DNA of 64,000 bases from Eonycteris spelaea (GCA_003508835.1 PUFA01000072.1:2356001-2420000), one strand, 5' to 3'; shown: positions 25,911 to 38,689, counted from the first letter of the stretch. Numbers and translations are program-made. The notes: a model not told the origin generated them from the letters alone.

Positions 25911-26942
25911 CTGCAACACAGAGGGGCGGGCACGCGGGCCCCGGCACCTCAGTGGCGGCCCCATCCCGGGGCCGCAGGTCGTGGCCGGTTGTGCCGCCAA
26001 CCAGGGGGTGACGGTACTGCACACTCAGCGTCCCCACCGCACGCCTGTGAAGACTGCGGGTCCGAGAGGTGAAATCACTCCCTGAAGCCGCGCAGCGCGT
26101 CAGGGCGTTGGCCGGGATGTCACCATGAATGTTAAAGCCAACTCCCTGGAGGCACGTGGCTGGAGAACTTTCTGGAGCAGAGAACTTCCTCCCCGTGACA
26201 GGGCAGAAGGCGGCACTGGGGCTGAGAGTGGTCTGTCCTGGGACTGACAAGCAGCCTGTGGAGGTGTGGCTTGTTACAGGGCACAGTGCATGTGACTGTG
26301 AGTGTGTGTGCGTGTGCACGCACACGCACACGCACACACACGCTGCAGGTGTAAGATTTGCCAGTGTGTGTGAGTGGCGCACTGGCGTGGAAGGATCTAT
26401 CAGAGTGAGTGTGTGTGCAGGCCCATGGGCCACCGTCCACACCCGTGCAGATGTGGGTCCGTCCTCAGGACACTAGGGTGCATCTGAGCTCCATGGTTCC
26501 CCAAAGACCCCCAGGGCACATGTGGACCTTATAATGTCTTCCCAAGTCCCTGCTCTCCTGGTTGGGAGGGAGTGATTTATGGGTGAGAGAAGGCATCAGA
26601 CAGTTCCCCACAGACCCTGCCCCCCAGCCCTGAAAACCATCACAGGGATTTTGAGTACTGGTTCCATTTTCCTAGCTCCTGTCACAATAGCCTCCCTTAG
26701 GCACTGTTGGAAAATACATTCCTCCCGCAACCAGGGGCCGGGTCTTTTTACAGCCTCTCTCCAGCCCTGATGAATGGAGGCTCAGGATGCCTGGAGACGG
26801 AGCACCGAGGGTGACACGGCTCTTTGGCTCTTTTCATCAAGAGCGGGGAAGTCAAGGCTTTTGTGCCAAATGATTTTCTGGCTCAGTAGCGTGTGACGGC
26901 AGTCACTTCTCCCCAGCCTCCCGCTTCCGTCCACAGGCTCAC
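25911..26942 (-). other. CACNG1: CACNG1 intron 2
   Basis: 1,032 bp from donor AAAG|GTGAGC to acceptor TGTTGCAG. It contains a TG/CA near-palindrome at 26297-26342. I see no other gene-like content. Confidence 0.88.
26297..26342. repeat. TG-to-CA near-palindromic microsatellite
   Basis: A GTGTGTGTGCGTGTG block meets a CACGCACACGCACAC block at a central GTGCAC. The result is an almost self-complementary alternating purine-pyrimidine tract in CACNG1 intron 2. Confidence 0.85.
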
Positions 26943-27017
26943 CTTTCTGAGTGGTGACTTCAAAGATCTCTGAGCTCTCGCCTGGGTTAAAATGCTTGAA
27001 GTAGGAACAGCTTTCCT
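26943..27017 (-). CDS. CACNG1: CACNG1 exon 2 (ectodomain)
   Basis: 75 bp, acceptor TTTTGCAG to donor AAAG|GTGAGC. It encodes residues 79-104: ESCSYFKHFNPGESSEIFEV then TTQK, part of the first extracellular loop, with Cys82 as one of the conserved ectodomain cysteines. Both split codons (G|AG and G|AA, Glu) are restored by the neighbouring exons. Confidence 0.95.
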
Positions 27018-27379
27018 CTGCAAAAGAGGGAGGAAGCCCATGAGTGGAGAGAAAGGGCCTGCAGCTGGGATCGGGAACCTCACAGAGAGAGGGTGGGCGG
27101 GATCCCGCTGGGGTGGGTGTGAAGGACCCGGATGGCTGGCCCTCTTCTCCCCAGACGCTGACCCTGGGCTGAGACAAAGATCTTTCTCTGATCCTTAGAC
27201 CAAAATCTCAGTAGATTTTGCATAAGAGGCCAGGAGACCTTCTGGGAGCTAAGGCTGACTGGTCGAGGAGCAGACAGCATCGTGGGTATGAGCCCATTGA
27301 GCAGATGGGGTAACAGGCACAGGGCTCAAGCCATTTGTCAGGGGGAGCAGGATGCATGGTCACCAAAGTACCAAACAGT

Positions 27380-27590
27380 AGTTTCGACCAGGGCTGATTC
27401 TGCCCCCCAGGGAACATTGGGCAATGTCTGGAGACATTCTTGGTGTCACAACGGGGCAGGGCTGATATTGATTGGCATCTAGTGGTAATAGCTGGGTGCA
27501 GGTAAACATCTCACTATGCACAGGACAGTCCTCTGTAACACGGGATTATCCAGCCCCAAATGCAGTAGTGCTGAGGGTGAGAAACCCTGG
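27380..27590 (+). mobile_element. hAT-Charlie DNA transposon relic (MER20-like)
   Basis: It contains the hallmark strings GGCAATGTCTGGAGACATT, GGCATCTAGTGG, CACAGGACAG and the terminal GAGAAACCCTGG. The family name is from memory; assignment to hAT-Charlie is firmer than the subfamily. Confidence 0.75.
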
Positions 27591-30500
27591 ATCACACCCA
27601 AATCTGGAGCTGTGTGTGTATGTGTGTGTGTTTTCAATCAGCATTCGGGACCATTCTGCTTCACTGAGTGTGACCCGGGAGGCAAGCAGTGTTGTTCAAA
27701 AGCTTTCCAGGAGATTCTGAGGCTCAGCCAGGCTCCTTAAAATGCCCCACAAAGTGTTTTTCTGAGTGGGGCCATCTGGACGGACTTGGGTGAAGGGCAG
27801 AGGATCCATTCAAGTGCCAGACGTGACCATCGTGTCATTTCATTGGACCCTTGACATCTGTGGCCAAAGAGGCAGCCTAGATAAGACCTCCCCTGGGGAG
27901 CTGCTGGGCCCCCCTGGTGGGTGTCAGGAGGATCTGTGGAGAGTTGGACCAAAACTCTGGATTTGATGGGAGGCAGAGGGAAGTCTCAGAACAAAGAAAT
28001 TCGTGCCATTTTAAATATACTTCCAGACATAATTTCGCTTTCATTTTCTCCTTTCATCTTTCTTATAACTAGACATACCATAAAATCAAAGGCTGGTCTT
28101 ACCGCTTATTTCATATAGTTTAATATTCTTTACTTCTGATTTAGGAAGCAGATAAGTGGGTTATTTCATATTACTTTGTTTCTTAAAAAAAACCCTTAAA
28201 TTAGGTGGCTTTTTACTTGTGCGAGGAGTTTCATTGATTTCTTTTTCCTGTCGATCCATGACCTTCCACAGAAAACATCTCTGCTCCTAGTTTAGCTGCA
28301 ATGTGCTTTGTGCCTTCATTTCTTTACCTTCAGACTCTATTTAAATTTTACAAGGTGACTGATGGCTCATTTCTTTTGGAAACACACCGGACGTGCTGCC
28401 CAAGCCATAGCCTTCACTGGCTTCGTTCGGTCCGGCCTAAATCATCTTATTGCCACTGTGGCCTCCCACTCGTCACTCCTCCCTCAGCATCAAGGTTCCT
28501 GCCGCTCCCACAACTGAGGAGGGAAATGACCCCTGGAGAGGGAGCCTGGCTTAGCAACAGTGGATGTGCTGGAGGTGAACCGCCTGCACTTTGAGCTTCT
28601 ATATTTAAATCACTTCTTTTGAGCTGCGTTACCCGGGGTGTCTGGCTGTCGGCGGTGATGTCAGAATTGACGCTCCTCTTTCCCCTCTCCCAGCTTCCGG
28701 GGCTATTTTAAAGCATGATGCAACCGTCTTATATTTGTTAGATATTAGCTATAGATTCTCTGGAACCGCTGCTTCCAAAATGGCTCGTGCTGCGCCGTAA
28801 GTCACCGTGTGTCTCCCCTGCACAAAGGAACATTTCTGTTTCATTCTTTTAGGGCCGGTTTCCGTTGTCATTGAAAACGCTCCGAAGAGAATTGACTGAA
28901 TTCAAGTGTATTTCACGGTCAGCTGCCCCTCTGACTCCTCGCATCCCGCGAGTGCAAGGCCTTCAGAGTGGAGGGCCGTGAGATGAAGGCCTGATGAGAG
29001 CCCGGGATGCTGGGATGCTGAGGGACCACTCTTTCATGGGTCGTGTTTGGCTTGTCGACCCCACCAGATAAACACCGGGCTGCATTCGGGACAGACTGCT
29101 GCTGCAGCCAGGTGCTTGCATAAAAACTGCCTCAGCTTAGACGGGAGCGGGCGGACTCCGGGTCTGGGAAGCCAGCCTGAGGGTTCTGGAAGGGAGTTCT
29201 CCCCTCAGGGACTCAGGCACAGTGTTTCTGTCCCTCCCTTCCCCTGTTAAATGCTCTCGCACATGAGGGATGAGAACACCCAGCAGGTGAGGTTCCCGCT
29301 CAGGACATCTGGAAGTCTCAGCTTCTCTCTGACGTGGCTGAACTTGGGGCTTGAGGACAGCAGGCCAACCCTGTCCTCTCTCTTGGATTTGGCACACGAG
29401 GAAGGCCAGTGCCTTCTCCACTCAGGGCCCTGTGACTGCCCATTGGAGACCACAGACTCTTTTGTGGTCCTGCTGACCCTGGCAGAGGCAGGGGCATGTC
29501 AGACCCAGACCTCAGCCTGGGCATGTCCGGCACCAACAAGATGCTCATTCAGGACTAATTGCGCAGGCATATGCCACTGTCGTTCAAGAGTTGCCCAGGG
29601 TCCAGTTGGGATGAACAGGTCCTGCCTCTTTGTCTGGGTGCTGTCTGAGCATCAAGGGCAACTTGGAAAGTTGGAAGGACATCTGAGGTGTGCCGTGTGT
29701 GGGCCACTTAGTCACAGGTGGGGTTTGGAGGAGAGGGGCAATGACAGTTCTGTGCAGACCCTATGAGCATCCTGAGCCTTCTCGCTTCTGCCTCTCTGAT
29801 GCCCCCAGCCCCCTGCTTGGCCTCCATCACACGTGCTTGAAGCTCAGGGCTTGCAGCTTTGTCTTCATGGGCTCCAGCCCTTCCTTCACTGGGCAGAAGA
29901 AGCAAATGCTTTGGATTAAGTCAGCAGAGATACCAGGGTGATGATCCAGGACCATAATTAGGAAATCCGAGGTTCCGTCTGCCCCCTTCGTCTGTGCGAA
30001 TGGCTCATGGTGATTTCAACATTTGCGTTTCTATTTTATTGTATTTCAGAAATATCTGCTGTGAACGGTCATAAGACTCAGTGGTCTAGAAACTTTATGT
30101 GAATTATTCCTTAAAAAATATGATGAATTCAGCGAATGGGCTTTACTGGGGTTGGAATATTCTACCTAAACAAATATTCTGCTTAAGGGAGTGACTGTCT
30201 ACGCAGAACCACGGATATCTGTGCCAGTTAAGAACTAGAACAGAAGGCACATTTAACTCTAAGCTGAACTTGATTTAATACAGATCCTTCTCTGATAGCT
30301 GAACAGTTTGTATAATCAGGGGATGCCTCTGGGTTCTTACTGAGCACATACCTGGTGCCAGTTGATACCAACTTTAATATATTAAAAAACACATGGTCGA
30401 TTTGTACAAAACCAAGGGAACTAATGCTGTAGGGGTTGGAAGAGATGTTTCATTCACTTCTTATGTGCATCAATGCCACAGTTGTGTTCAGCCTTTCTGT

Positions 30501-31330
30501 AAAAGTCCTTGTTGTCCCCCAACAGAAGTTACTCTGTGCTCTGTCTCCCTCCACACCACTGATTGAAGACTTTTATACAATCGTTGGTGAAATCCCCGAG
30601 ACCTGACCCCAGAGCTTCCGAGCATTGCTGTTCTTTGGGAGAGAAGTCTAGTGATGGTCTGGGTCTCCAGCACGGGCTTGCGTGGAGAGGAAAAGGAGCT
30701 CCTGAAATCTTTGGGGTCAGTAGCATCATATGGTCCCAGTCCCCAAATGCTAGAAGAGAAGATGGACCACTGGGGAAATAAGGCCTTAGAGCAGGCTGCG
30801 GCCTTGCTCTAAAGAGGCAGAGTCTGAAAGAAAGAGCATTCTGCCCACCCCAAGGGCAGGGGTTGACCCCTCTGGGGAGGCACTTGGGCTTTCAGACAGA
30901 CAGCTTCTCCTGACACTGGGGAAGCCCTATTCTCACTCTGGAGGCATTGACCTCAGATAACGATCTCATGCATGATGGTCCTTTTACAATTCTCTGGGTC
31001 AGTGGAAAACCCAGTTAGACAATTTGTGTCCTCAGAGCCTCCAGCCTATTATGGCTGAATGGGATCTTAAAAAGTCTTCTCTAGTGTATCAGCTCCTGGT
31101 GCATGTCATGTCAAAAGTTGGCTTCTTATGTGTTTTTCTTGGGTTGGCAGCTTTTGGAAGCTGTGTTTGTATGTACAGTGAATGGTAGGAGAGGGGACTG
31201 GAGAGCAAAGAGGCTCGGGATTTGAGAATAGGTGTTAAACATTTAGTTGTTAATTGGTTAGCCTTGGGAAGGCCACCCTGAGCCTCAATTTTCCCACCTG
31301 TGGAATGAGAGCCTTCTCTTTGGGTTGTTA

Positions 31331-31515
31331 TAAAATAGTATAATGTAGTGATTACGAAGGTGAATTTTAGGAACATGAATCCTGGCTGTTCTGCCATGGA
31401 AATTGTGTGATCTTGGTCAAATCCCTCAACTTCTCTGTGCCTCATTTTCTTTATCTGTAAAATGGGATGATGAGAATAGTATGGACCTCACAGAGGATTT
31501 TGAGAAGATTAGAGG
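31331..31515 (+). mobile_element. MIR SINE
   Basis: Sense MIR core: TCCTGGCTGTTCTGCCA, TGTGATCTTGG, CTCTGTGCCTCATTTTC, TTATCTGTAAAATGGGATGA and a GAGGATTTTGAG tail, in CACNG1 intron 1. Confidence 0.85.
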
Positions 31516-31619
31516 AGTTAATGTCTACATGTCATCTCACTGCCTTTTGGCCTCCATGGTTTCTGGGAAAAATCAGCTGTTAATTTTATAAGAATCCCTT
31601 GTATGTGATGAGTCGTTTC

Positions 31620-32290
31620 TTGCTCTTATAAGATTGTCTGTATTTATCTTTCAACAGTTTGATTGTGATGTGTCTAGGTTTCATTTTATCCCACTGAGTG
31701 TTCATTAAGCTTCATGGGTTTGTAGATTAATGTTTTCATCAAATTTGAGAAATTTTTGGCCATTATTTTTCATATATTCTTCTTGCTCCTTTCTCTCCTC
31801 TCCGCTGGGACTACCATTAAGCATATGTTGGTACATTTCATTCTGACCCTCAGGTATCTCAGACTCTATTTTTTCTTCATTCTTTTTTTCTGTTTGTTCC
31901 TTAGATTAGCTAATCTCAATTGACCTGTCTTCAAGTTCATGGATTCTTTCTTCTGCTTGCTCAGGTCTCTAATGAAGCCCTCCAGAGATTTTTTTTTCCA
32001 TGTAGTTATTGTAATTTTCAACTTCAGAATTTCTATTAGAGATAGAAAGAATTTCTATCTCTTTGTTGATATTCTCTATTTCATGAGACATCATTCTCAT
32101 CTTTACTTCAGTCTTGTAGATATGGGTTCTTTTAGTTTTTTGAATGTATCTAAAATAGGTGATTTCAAAGTCTTTGTCTCGTAAGTTCAATATCTAGGCT
32201 TCCTTGAAGATTTATTGAGTGCTATCCTGCCTTCATGTGCAGGCTATGCTTTTTCAGTTCTTTGCACGTTTTGTAATTCAAAAAATTTTT
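31620..32290 (-). mobile_element. Old L1 fragment (5' region), antisense
   Basis: It matches the remembered inverted L1 5'-region text: TTTGATTGTGATGTGTC, GAGAAATTTTTGGCCATTA, TCTTCAAGTTCATGGATTC, ATTTCTATCTCTTTGTTGA and TCAAAGTCTTTGTCTCGTAA. There is no intact ORF. Confidence 0.7.
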
Positions 32291-35281
32291 TAATTTAAAT
32301 TTAAAACTGCACAAGTTAAACAACATAGTGTAACAACTCCAGAAATCAGATTCCCACATTTCCCCAGGGTTTGCTCCTGTTGCTGTTTGTTGTTGTTTAG
32401 TGACTTTTCTGAACTAATTTTGTAAAGTCTATATTCTTTGTCATGTGTGGCAACTGAAATCTCTGTCGGTTAGTTTGGTGGTCAGCTCACAGAAATTTCC
32501 TAAAGTGCTTGGAACGAATCTATCTCCCAGTCTTTACCGAGGAGCTCTGTGCTAAGCAGAGAGCTAAGCACGTAGCTAAGGAGTCTACGTTTCCGCCTTA
32601 GCCTTTATGTTCTGCCTGCACATGGTCCCAGGGGAGTCAGAGGTAAGAGCTTAGGGCCTTCTCAGGTCTCCCCTGTGCACACATACAGCGCTGTGCATGC
32701 ACACGGGCTTCTAAATTCCAAGGAGTGTGTTGGAACTTTTCAAAGCCACCTGTGGACATCTCATTCTCCAGTTTTGCCTGCTGTTTGCCCTGTTACTGAC
32801 TGCTTCAGGCGGTTTTGATATTAAACAATTGTTTCTATTTGTTTTTGACAAATGCCTTGCTGGAAAAGAGAGTGTTTCCACTGGGTGGCCTCAGAGTCAG
32901 GTCAAAGAGAGCGAGCCTTGCATGGGGGGACATCCAGGGAACCAGTAGGCAGATCAAATAATGACAGTTCTCTGGGAATGAGGCTTTGAAAGAGACCCAA
33001 CTCATCCGTCCACTCTGGTGGCTTGCAGGCTGCTGGTTTTCACTGTGTTTTCAGACTGTGGGTTTTCAAGGCTATGACAGAATCGGGGGAAATAATTGAG
33101 CAAGGAAGAACACCACAAAGTTCGCTGTTCTTACTGAGATTCACCCATTTTTCTTGACTAAGCATGTGTTGGATTGCTGCAAGATTGGTTAATTTCCAGA
33201 GTTCTGAAAATGTGTCTTCTGATCTTTTTTTTTTTTTTAACCAATGTTCTCGTTGTTTTTATGAAGAAGAGGCGTTTTGGAGGTTCTCACTCTGTCATTT
33301 TTTTTTTCTGATGTCATCCAAATTTCACATCTAGAAAACACTTAACGCACTTAAAGCAACATTTTGCTCTACTTCTGCTTACAGCTGATATCACTGTTGT
33401 TGATAATAAATACGAGAACATGTGTGAATCCCATTCATCCACCCAGAAAAGAGTGATCCCACAGAGCACAGGAAGGGTGAGTGGGGAAGGAAAAAGACGC
33501 CGTCCACTTGTGGAGAAAGGAAAGGGAAGAAGGCAGGAATAGGCATTGGAAGCTTGTTTGGGGTCAGGTAGGGATCACAAGTATGGGAGGTATTAATCAC
33601 TCCGGCTCCGAGTGAGAAGCCATAGACATAAGACTCTGCTCAGGCTCAAGGCCAGGCCATGCCTGCTGGTCCCCTGTGGTGGGTTTAGTCACCTCCTGCC
33701 AGTCTGTCTCTGCCTTGTATAGACTTTGCTCACCTCCCTGCTCATCTGCTCTGTAAACTCACCAGACTTTAAAAGGCAGGTGCCCCTCAGGACAGGTGGA
33801 CAGGACTATATCAGTGCGTTCCTATGTGTGATCCTGGGAGAATGTGCCTCACCCTGCCCTGCCCTGCCCAGGGGAGTTGGCTGGATGATGCATCTGTTTA
33901 CGGGTGTGCGCGGCAGTGCCGGAGGGGCGTGGGCATCTGGGCCATGCGATACCCTTCAGGCACATGTCCATGCCATTTAAAGCCCTCAGCCCTGGCACTC
34001 AGTGTTTCCAAGACAGCTGAGTATTTACGAGTCTTCCGGGCGTCCAGTGGGAATGAGCGACAGGAGTTTCCTGGAGCCCGTAGCAGGGCAAGGAAGAGGA
34101 AGGAAGGAAGTGGGAAGAATGAGGTTTGGGCTCCTTCGTCCCCCACACACATTGCAAGATGTTTTGGGACTTGGCACCAACTTCCTCACAGGGCAGGTTT
34201 CAAGGAACACCAAGTCTAATAACAGAAGAAATACTTCTGATAACCAGGTGGGACACTCACCCTGGTCCACTGCCACGTGGGAGTGACATTTGTAAGCACT
34301 CGAAGGGGCTCTACGTCGCTGAGCCCAAAGCCACAGGAGGAAGCAGAGGCTGCAATGCATCGTCACACCCCTGTAGTTATTTAGGGGGTTGTGGCGATGT
34401 ATGACGAGCCCTGGCCTCCGACTCTCCAAGCAGGGTCTTGCCTCAGCATGCGCTCGCTCTATTTGCCGTGGAAGCAGAGGGCTTCGCATCTGCAGGACAG
34501 ACTTGTCACCCTAATATCACATATTCCTGACAAGGAGTTCACCTTCAATGTGTCACCTTCAATGGGTCACACGGTAGGAAATCGAGGAATGTCCTTATAT
34601 TGCAGAGGAAGAAAATGCTTTCTAACTCCGAAGGGTTCTGAGCCAAGAAAAGAACGTACAGAAGGACCGATGGCTCTGACGAAAAGTAGGTGGCTCATCT
34701 ACAGCCAGGGGCCAGCTTCACGAACGCGTGGCCTGCACCCAGAAAGGACCTAGGCTTAGCTTCATGCTCAGCTGTCACCACCTTGCAACTCTTAAAAGCA
34801 ATTACAGGGATCCCTGCATCTGCACTTTGCTCTGGGTCCTGCAAATTCTGTAGCCTGTCCTGTCTACGCCTCAGAGGCTGAGGAAGAAACATGCCAGTCC
34901 CCTTAGGTCCCTTCAACCTGAGGACACAGGGCCACCAGCCTGTCCTTACAGGGAGAGAGTGGAGCTGGGCACACCCAGAGGAGTGACTGCTGCTGAGGTC
35001 AGAAGCCTCTAGTCTGGGAGGCTCCTGGTTTCTTTCCTGAATCTCTTGTCCCACCCATCCAGCCCCACGCCTCAGCAAGACAGAAGTAGCGGGAAATCAA
35101 TCCCTGCATTTTACAGCACAGCTCCAGCTGTGAGCATGACCGCATGCCGTCAGAGCCTCCTCCCTGGGCACAGAGCGCGGGTCGGGTGCACGACCACCTG
35201 CCCTCTTTCCCACGGGCCGCTTTTCCAGGGAGATGAGGAGGGCAGGACGCAGGGACGGGGCACAGAGAGTGGGTACGTTAC

Positions 35282-35516
35282 CCCCAGGCAGGGTGATAGG
35301 TCCGCAGCTCTTGTCCTTGCTGTCACGCATGACAATACTCTTGGTGCAAATCCGCCAGAGGCCGAAGTGGGCTGCGTCACAGGAGGCGTTGTGGTGCTCC
35401 ACGTGGGGGCTCAGCACGGCCCAGTGGTCGGTCACCACGGCCACCATGGCCAGCACGATGCCCACCAGGATGCAGAAGAGGGTCACACGGGCCTTCAGGG
35501 CTTTGGCCTGGGACAT
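35282..35516 (-). CDS. CACNG1: CACNG1 exon 1 (start codon, TM1, GLWxxC motif)
   Basis: 235 bp from ATG (35516-35514) to donor GGGG|GTAACG. It encodes MSQAKALKARVTLFCILVG (cytosolic N terminus and TM1) through ICTKSIVMRDSKDKSCGPIT and LPG, 78 codons plus one base. The start is chosen because the family begins MSQ.K at this position and the context CCACCATGT has A at -3. An in-frame open stretch extends upstream but has no family similarity. The claudin-family GLWRIC motif is at residues 52-57. Confidence 0.95.
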
Positions 35517-35760
35517 GGTGGATGTGGAGAAGTGCGTACTCCAGGCTGGGTCCGGCGGGCCGCGGCGTCTCCTTGGGCAGGTGGCCGCAGTTATAGAGCT
35601 GGAGTGAAAGCTAAGTTTAGGGTGCCCGGCCAAGCCAGAGTGGGCTGGCCTTGGGGCTGAGGGGCACTGGACAGGGCTGAGCAGCTGCCCAGACGTGACA
35701 GGGGCCTGAGGGAGGCTTCTATTAATGCACATGCACAGGCACGTCACTGTCACCGAGGAT
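35517..35760 (-). promoter_or_regulatory. CACNG1: Probable CACNG1 promoter and 5' UTR
   Basis: The sequence upstream of the ATG reads, on the gene strand, through a TATA-like CTCTATAACTG (about 35588-35598) and E-boxes CACCTG (35578-35583) and CAGCTG (35682-35687), the latter a MyoD/myogenin-type site that suits a muscle gene. There is no CpG island. The transcription start is not determinable from sequence alone. Confidence 0.35.
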
Positions 35761-36804
35761 GACTTCTTCTCGGGTTTCAGGACTTTCTTCCCTCCTTGAA
35801 TCCAGAAATACTCCAGGGAGGGGCAAGGAGAGAAGGCTGTGGATGGTGACTGCAGACTTTACTGAGTGGCAGCTCAGGAGGCCTGAGCTGGGAGGGTGCG
35901 GGGCAGGCAGCAGAGACACTCGGTGTGCGGGGATCTGCCTGCTCGGGGCTGAAGGAGGAGGGGCACTGCTGGGTGAGGGCAGGGGACCCTAAAGGATGCA
36001 GGTAGCGCAGCCTTCTGTTCTCACTCCAGGCAAGTCAGTCATCAGGGCTGGGTGCTTGGGTCCTCATCCTCAGGGGCTGAGGCTCCCAGGACCCTGGGAT
36101 AACCCACCCAGGGACTCTAGAGCTCCCTCCCAGGCAAGGGCCTTAGCCCCAAGCCCCACGACATCTCCCAGACTGTAGGAAGATGTCAAGTGGGTCCTGG
36201 GCCCGGCACGGTCCAACATCTTCTCATTTCAGGCCTCTCATCCCGTTTGGGGTTAGTAAGTCTTTTACACCCTTAATGACACGTGCAAATCAAAGAACAG
36301 CGTGAAGAGGACACAGAATTCAGCAGGACCTGGCTGCCGATCTGCTTACTGTTTTAGTTTTACCTCTACTATTGGCATGTAATAAAGATTTTCCAGTTGT
36401 GTTTTTATTTATAAAATAAATATATTAAGTAAAAAAGAACAAAAGTGGATTGATCTCCAGGTGACTCTGAGAGGCTGATGGACAAGCGGATATAGTAGAG
36501 GGCTTGTGAAAATTTGGGACCAACATCTGAGAGGCCATGTGTCCCCCCCAGGCTGGTGTCCATGCTCCTACACCCCTCCTGGGTCCTGTGTCTCTTTTAC
36601 CTTATTTCACAGGTGCCTGTTTCGGGGGTGTATCTGAGGCTGATGCATGGCCGGAATAGACCCCAGAGCTGGACAGGGCTTTGAGCTTCAAAATCCTGGC
36701 CCAGTTTATGGAAAGATGGCCCGTGTGTGGAGACACACCCCGGGGTCCAGCCTCGGAGTCACAGGCCAGTACAAACGAAGATTCCAACTGCAGTGAGTGC
36801 TTAC

Positions 36805-37010
36805 CAAACGCCGGGCGTCCCGCTGGGCATTGCCATGTCGTTGGCGTTCATCTTCACATGAATCCATGAGGTGAGTGAGGACGGCTGTTGCTCCCACTTT
36901 ACGGATATGAACGCAGAGGCTCCGAGATATGAGGTAACTTGTCCAAGGTCACACAGCAGGTAACTGGTGAAGCCAGGTTTCGGAAGCAGGAGCCCAAACT
37001 CTTAAATGAT
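36805..37010 (-). mobile_element. MIR SINE, antisense
   Basis: TCCCACTTTACGGATATGAA, AACTTGTCCAAGGTCACACA, GCAGGTAACTGGTGAAGCCA and AGCCCAAACTCTTAA follow the antisense MIR core. Confidence 0.85.
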
Positions 37011-38689
37011 GCTTGGGAGGAAACTTCAAGATCTATTGCAATGATAAGAGATATATATATATATTTTTTTTCTCTACCCTTCTAAGTTCTCAGCGCAGGC
37101 CCCTGTAACAAAAGACAGATTAACAAGAGAAAAGCATACAAATTTATTTCATATAAGTTTTCCATGACACAGGAAAAGACCTAAAGAAAGGGGTAAATTG
37201 GAGTGTTTTAATGCCAGGCGTGAGGAGACTGGAAAGTTGTGGAATATAGGACAAGAGGCGGGTGTGAGCTGGTGCAGCAGACGGGGCAGGGTACAGCGGG
37301 TCCCTTTGTTAGGTTCCGCTCGGCGTCTTGGAGATGCGGATGCCCCTTTCCTCCGGGTGCAAAGAGGGGACCTCTCACAGGAAGGAGCTATGACCTGCTT
37401 CAGGGGAGGGTCACAAAGTCCTTCCCGCACCTCCTGCTTCTCAGATTCTTTCAGCTTAAAATATTCAGTATGCCAATGTGCCGTATTCTGGGGTAGCATG
37501 TCACAACGGATAAAAGAAACCTGTAGCCAAGATGGAGAGGAGGAGACAAGCCAGGACCACCCTGCGAACAAGCACCAGAGCTTAGCCAAGACCTTGCCTC
37601 CAGCCACAGCCCTGTGTGAGGACAGTTACCCTGAGCAGCTAGAGCTGAGCCGGCAGGTTACAAACCAGCCCACTGTCCAGATTCCAATCTCCCCAGAGCT
37701 GCTTTCTCCACCTTCCCCATCTCTGCTCCCCTTCTCTCCCTGTGCCCCCACTGCGTGCTCCCAGCGGGAGCTACCTCATCACAGCTTGCCGACAGCCGTC
37801 ACCGCCCTGCTTCAGTTCAGAGAGTGACTGTCTCCAGGCCGGTGGCACTCTTTTCCACAGAGAACTCTTGGAAGCCGAGATGTGGCACAGGATTCACACT
37901 GCCTTGTGGGCCTGACTTCTGGAGCCAGGTAGCTAGGGGGGTCTCAGGAGACACTGAGTAGCCTGAGGCAGACCTACTGTGTACCAGGCACATCAGCAAA
38001 GCAGCAGTTGGGGAGAAAGAAGAAGTTCTGCTGTTTCCACACAGACTCTCTAGAAAGAAGCAGTTTTAATTTTAGTGCTACGAGTAGTGTGGTGTCACTT
38101 GAAGAAGTGAAAAAGTATTTTGAATTTCCTGGTGTGGTGGGGGTGGGCATCCTAAGCTCTCCGGGGTCAGGGGCCTCTGGAAGCCTTGGGGAGTGCCTTA
38201 AGTGGGGCCTGGCAGGCAGGGTGCACGCAGAATCAGCCTCAGCCACTCTGCAGACCCATCAGAGAGTCAGGTCACGCCTTCCCTCAGGCTGCAGGGGTCC
38301 TGAGTCCTTCACCCCAGCCAGCAAAAAGCATTAAAGATTGGACGGCTTCTTCCTTTTGAAGTAGCCTGTGTGTAAATTTACCGCGAACGCCAGGGACTGC
38401 CGGCAATTCTTCTTCCTCTCCCCTTTTTACGAAAAGCTCCTTCAGACAGATCTCTTCTGCCAATGGAGGCCACTGCCAGGCTGCTCGCTTGGTCCCCCCA
38501 GATTCTCGCTGGGCCAGGAACGGGGCTCTGTAGATGCCAGCATCTGCCGGGAGCCGGGGCTGGGCGACGTCAGCATCCTCCACACAGGTCTTACCTTTTC
38601 CAGGGCACCAAGAAGGACGGCTTCTCAGGGAGCGAGAACCAGCCTGCCAGTCAGCGATGGAGCCGGCAGGCCGGATCAGAAACCTCCTC

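Larger units (their letters stand above)
27018..35281 (-). other. CACNG1: CACNG1 intron 1
   Basis: 8.26 kb, donor GGGG|GTAACG to acceptor TTTTGCAG. It holds a MER20-like element (27380-27590), a MIR (31331-31515) and an antisense L1 fragment (31620-32290), a short direct duplication near 34538-34572, and otherwise unique sequence. ORFs in it are chance. Regulatory elements for muscle expression may lie here but I cannot identify any with confidence. Confidence 0.85.
24245..35516 (-). other. CACNG1: CACNG1 gene (calcium channel gamma-1), complete coding region
   Basis: CACNG1 encodes the gamma-1 subunit of the skeletal-muscle dihydropyridine-receptor (Cav1.1) complex, a four-TM plasma/T-tubule membrane protein that dampens channel current. 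Four coding exons (235, 75, 138 and 227 bp) splice in consistent phase to 224 residues plus stop, with no frameshift. Visible features: TM1 about residues 11-29, the claudin-family motif GLWRIC at 52-57, a glycosylation site NAS at 43-45, ectodomain cysteines 46, 57, 71 and 82, TM2 about 109-131, TM3 about 140-160, TM4 about 183-206, and a short C-terminal tail ending DAEPEH. It lacks the TTPV PDZ ligand of TARPs, as expected for gamma-1. Human CACNG1 is 222 residues by memory; two extra residues fall in the first ectodomain. Its paralogue CACNG4 lies upstream in the same orientation. Confidence 0.96.

Noticed and set aside
25585..26442. 285-codon - strand ORF containing CACNG1 exon 3
   Set aside because: Only 25773-25910 is coding, bounded by clear splice sites. 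The rest reads through intron 2 and the minisatellite.
31620..32290. Possible expressed gene in CACNG1 intron 1 from 60-80 codon ORFs
   Set aside because: The sequence is an antisense, degenerate L1 fragment; the ORFs are remnants or chance.
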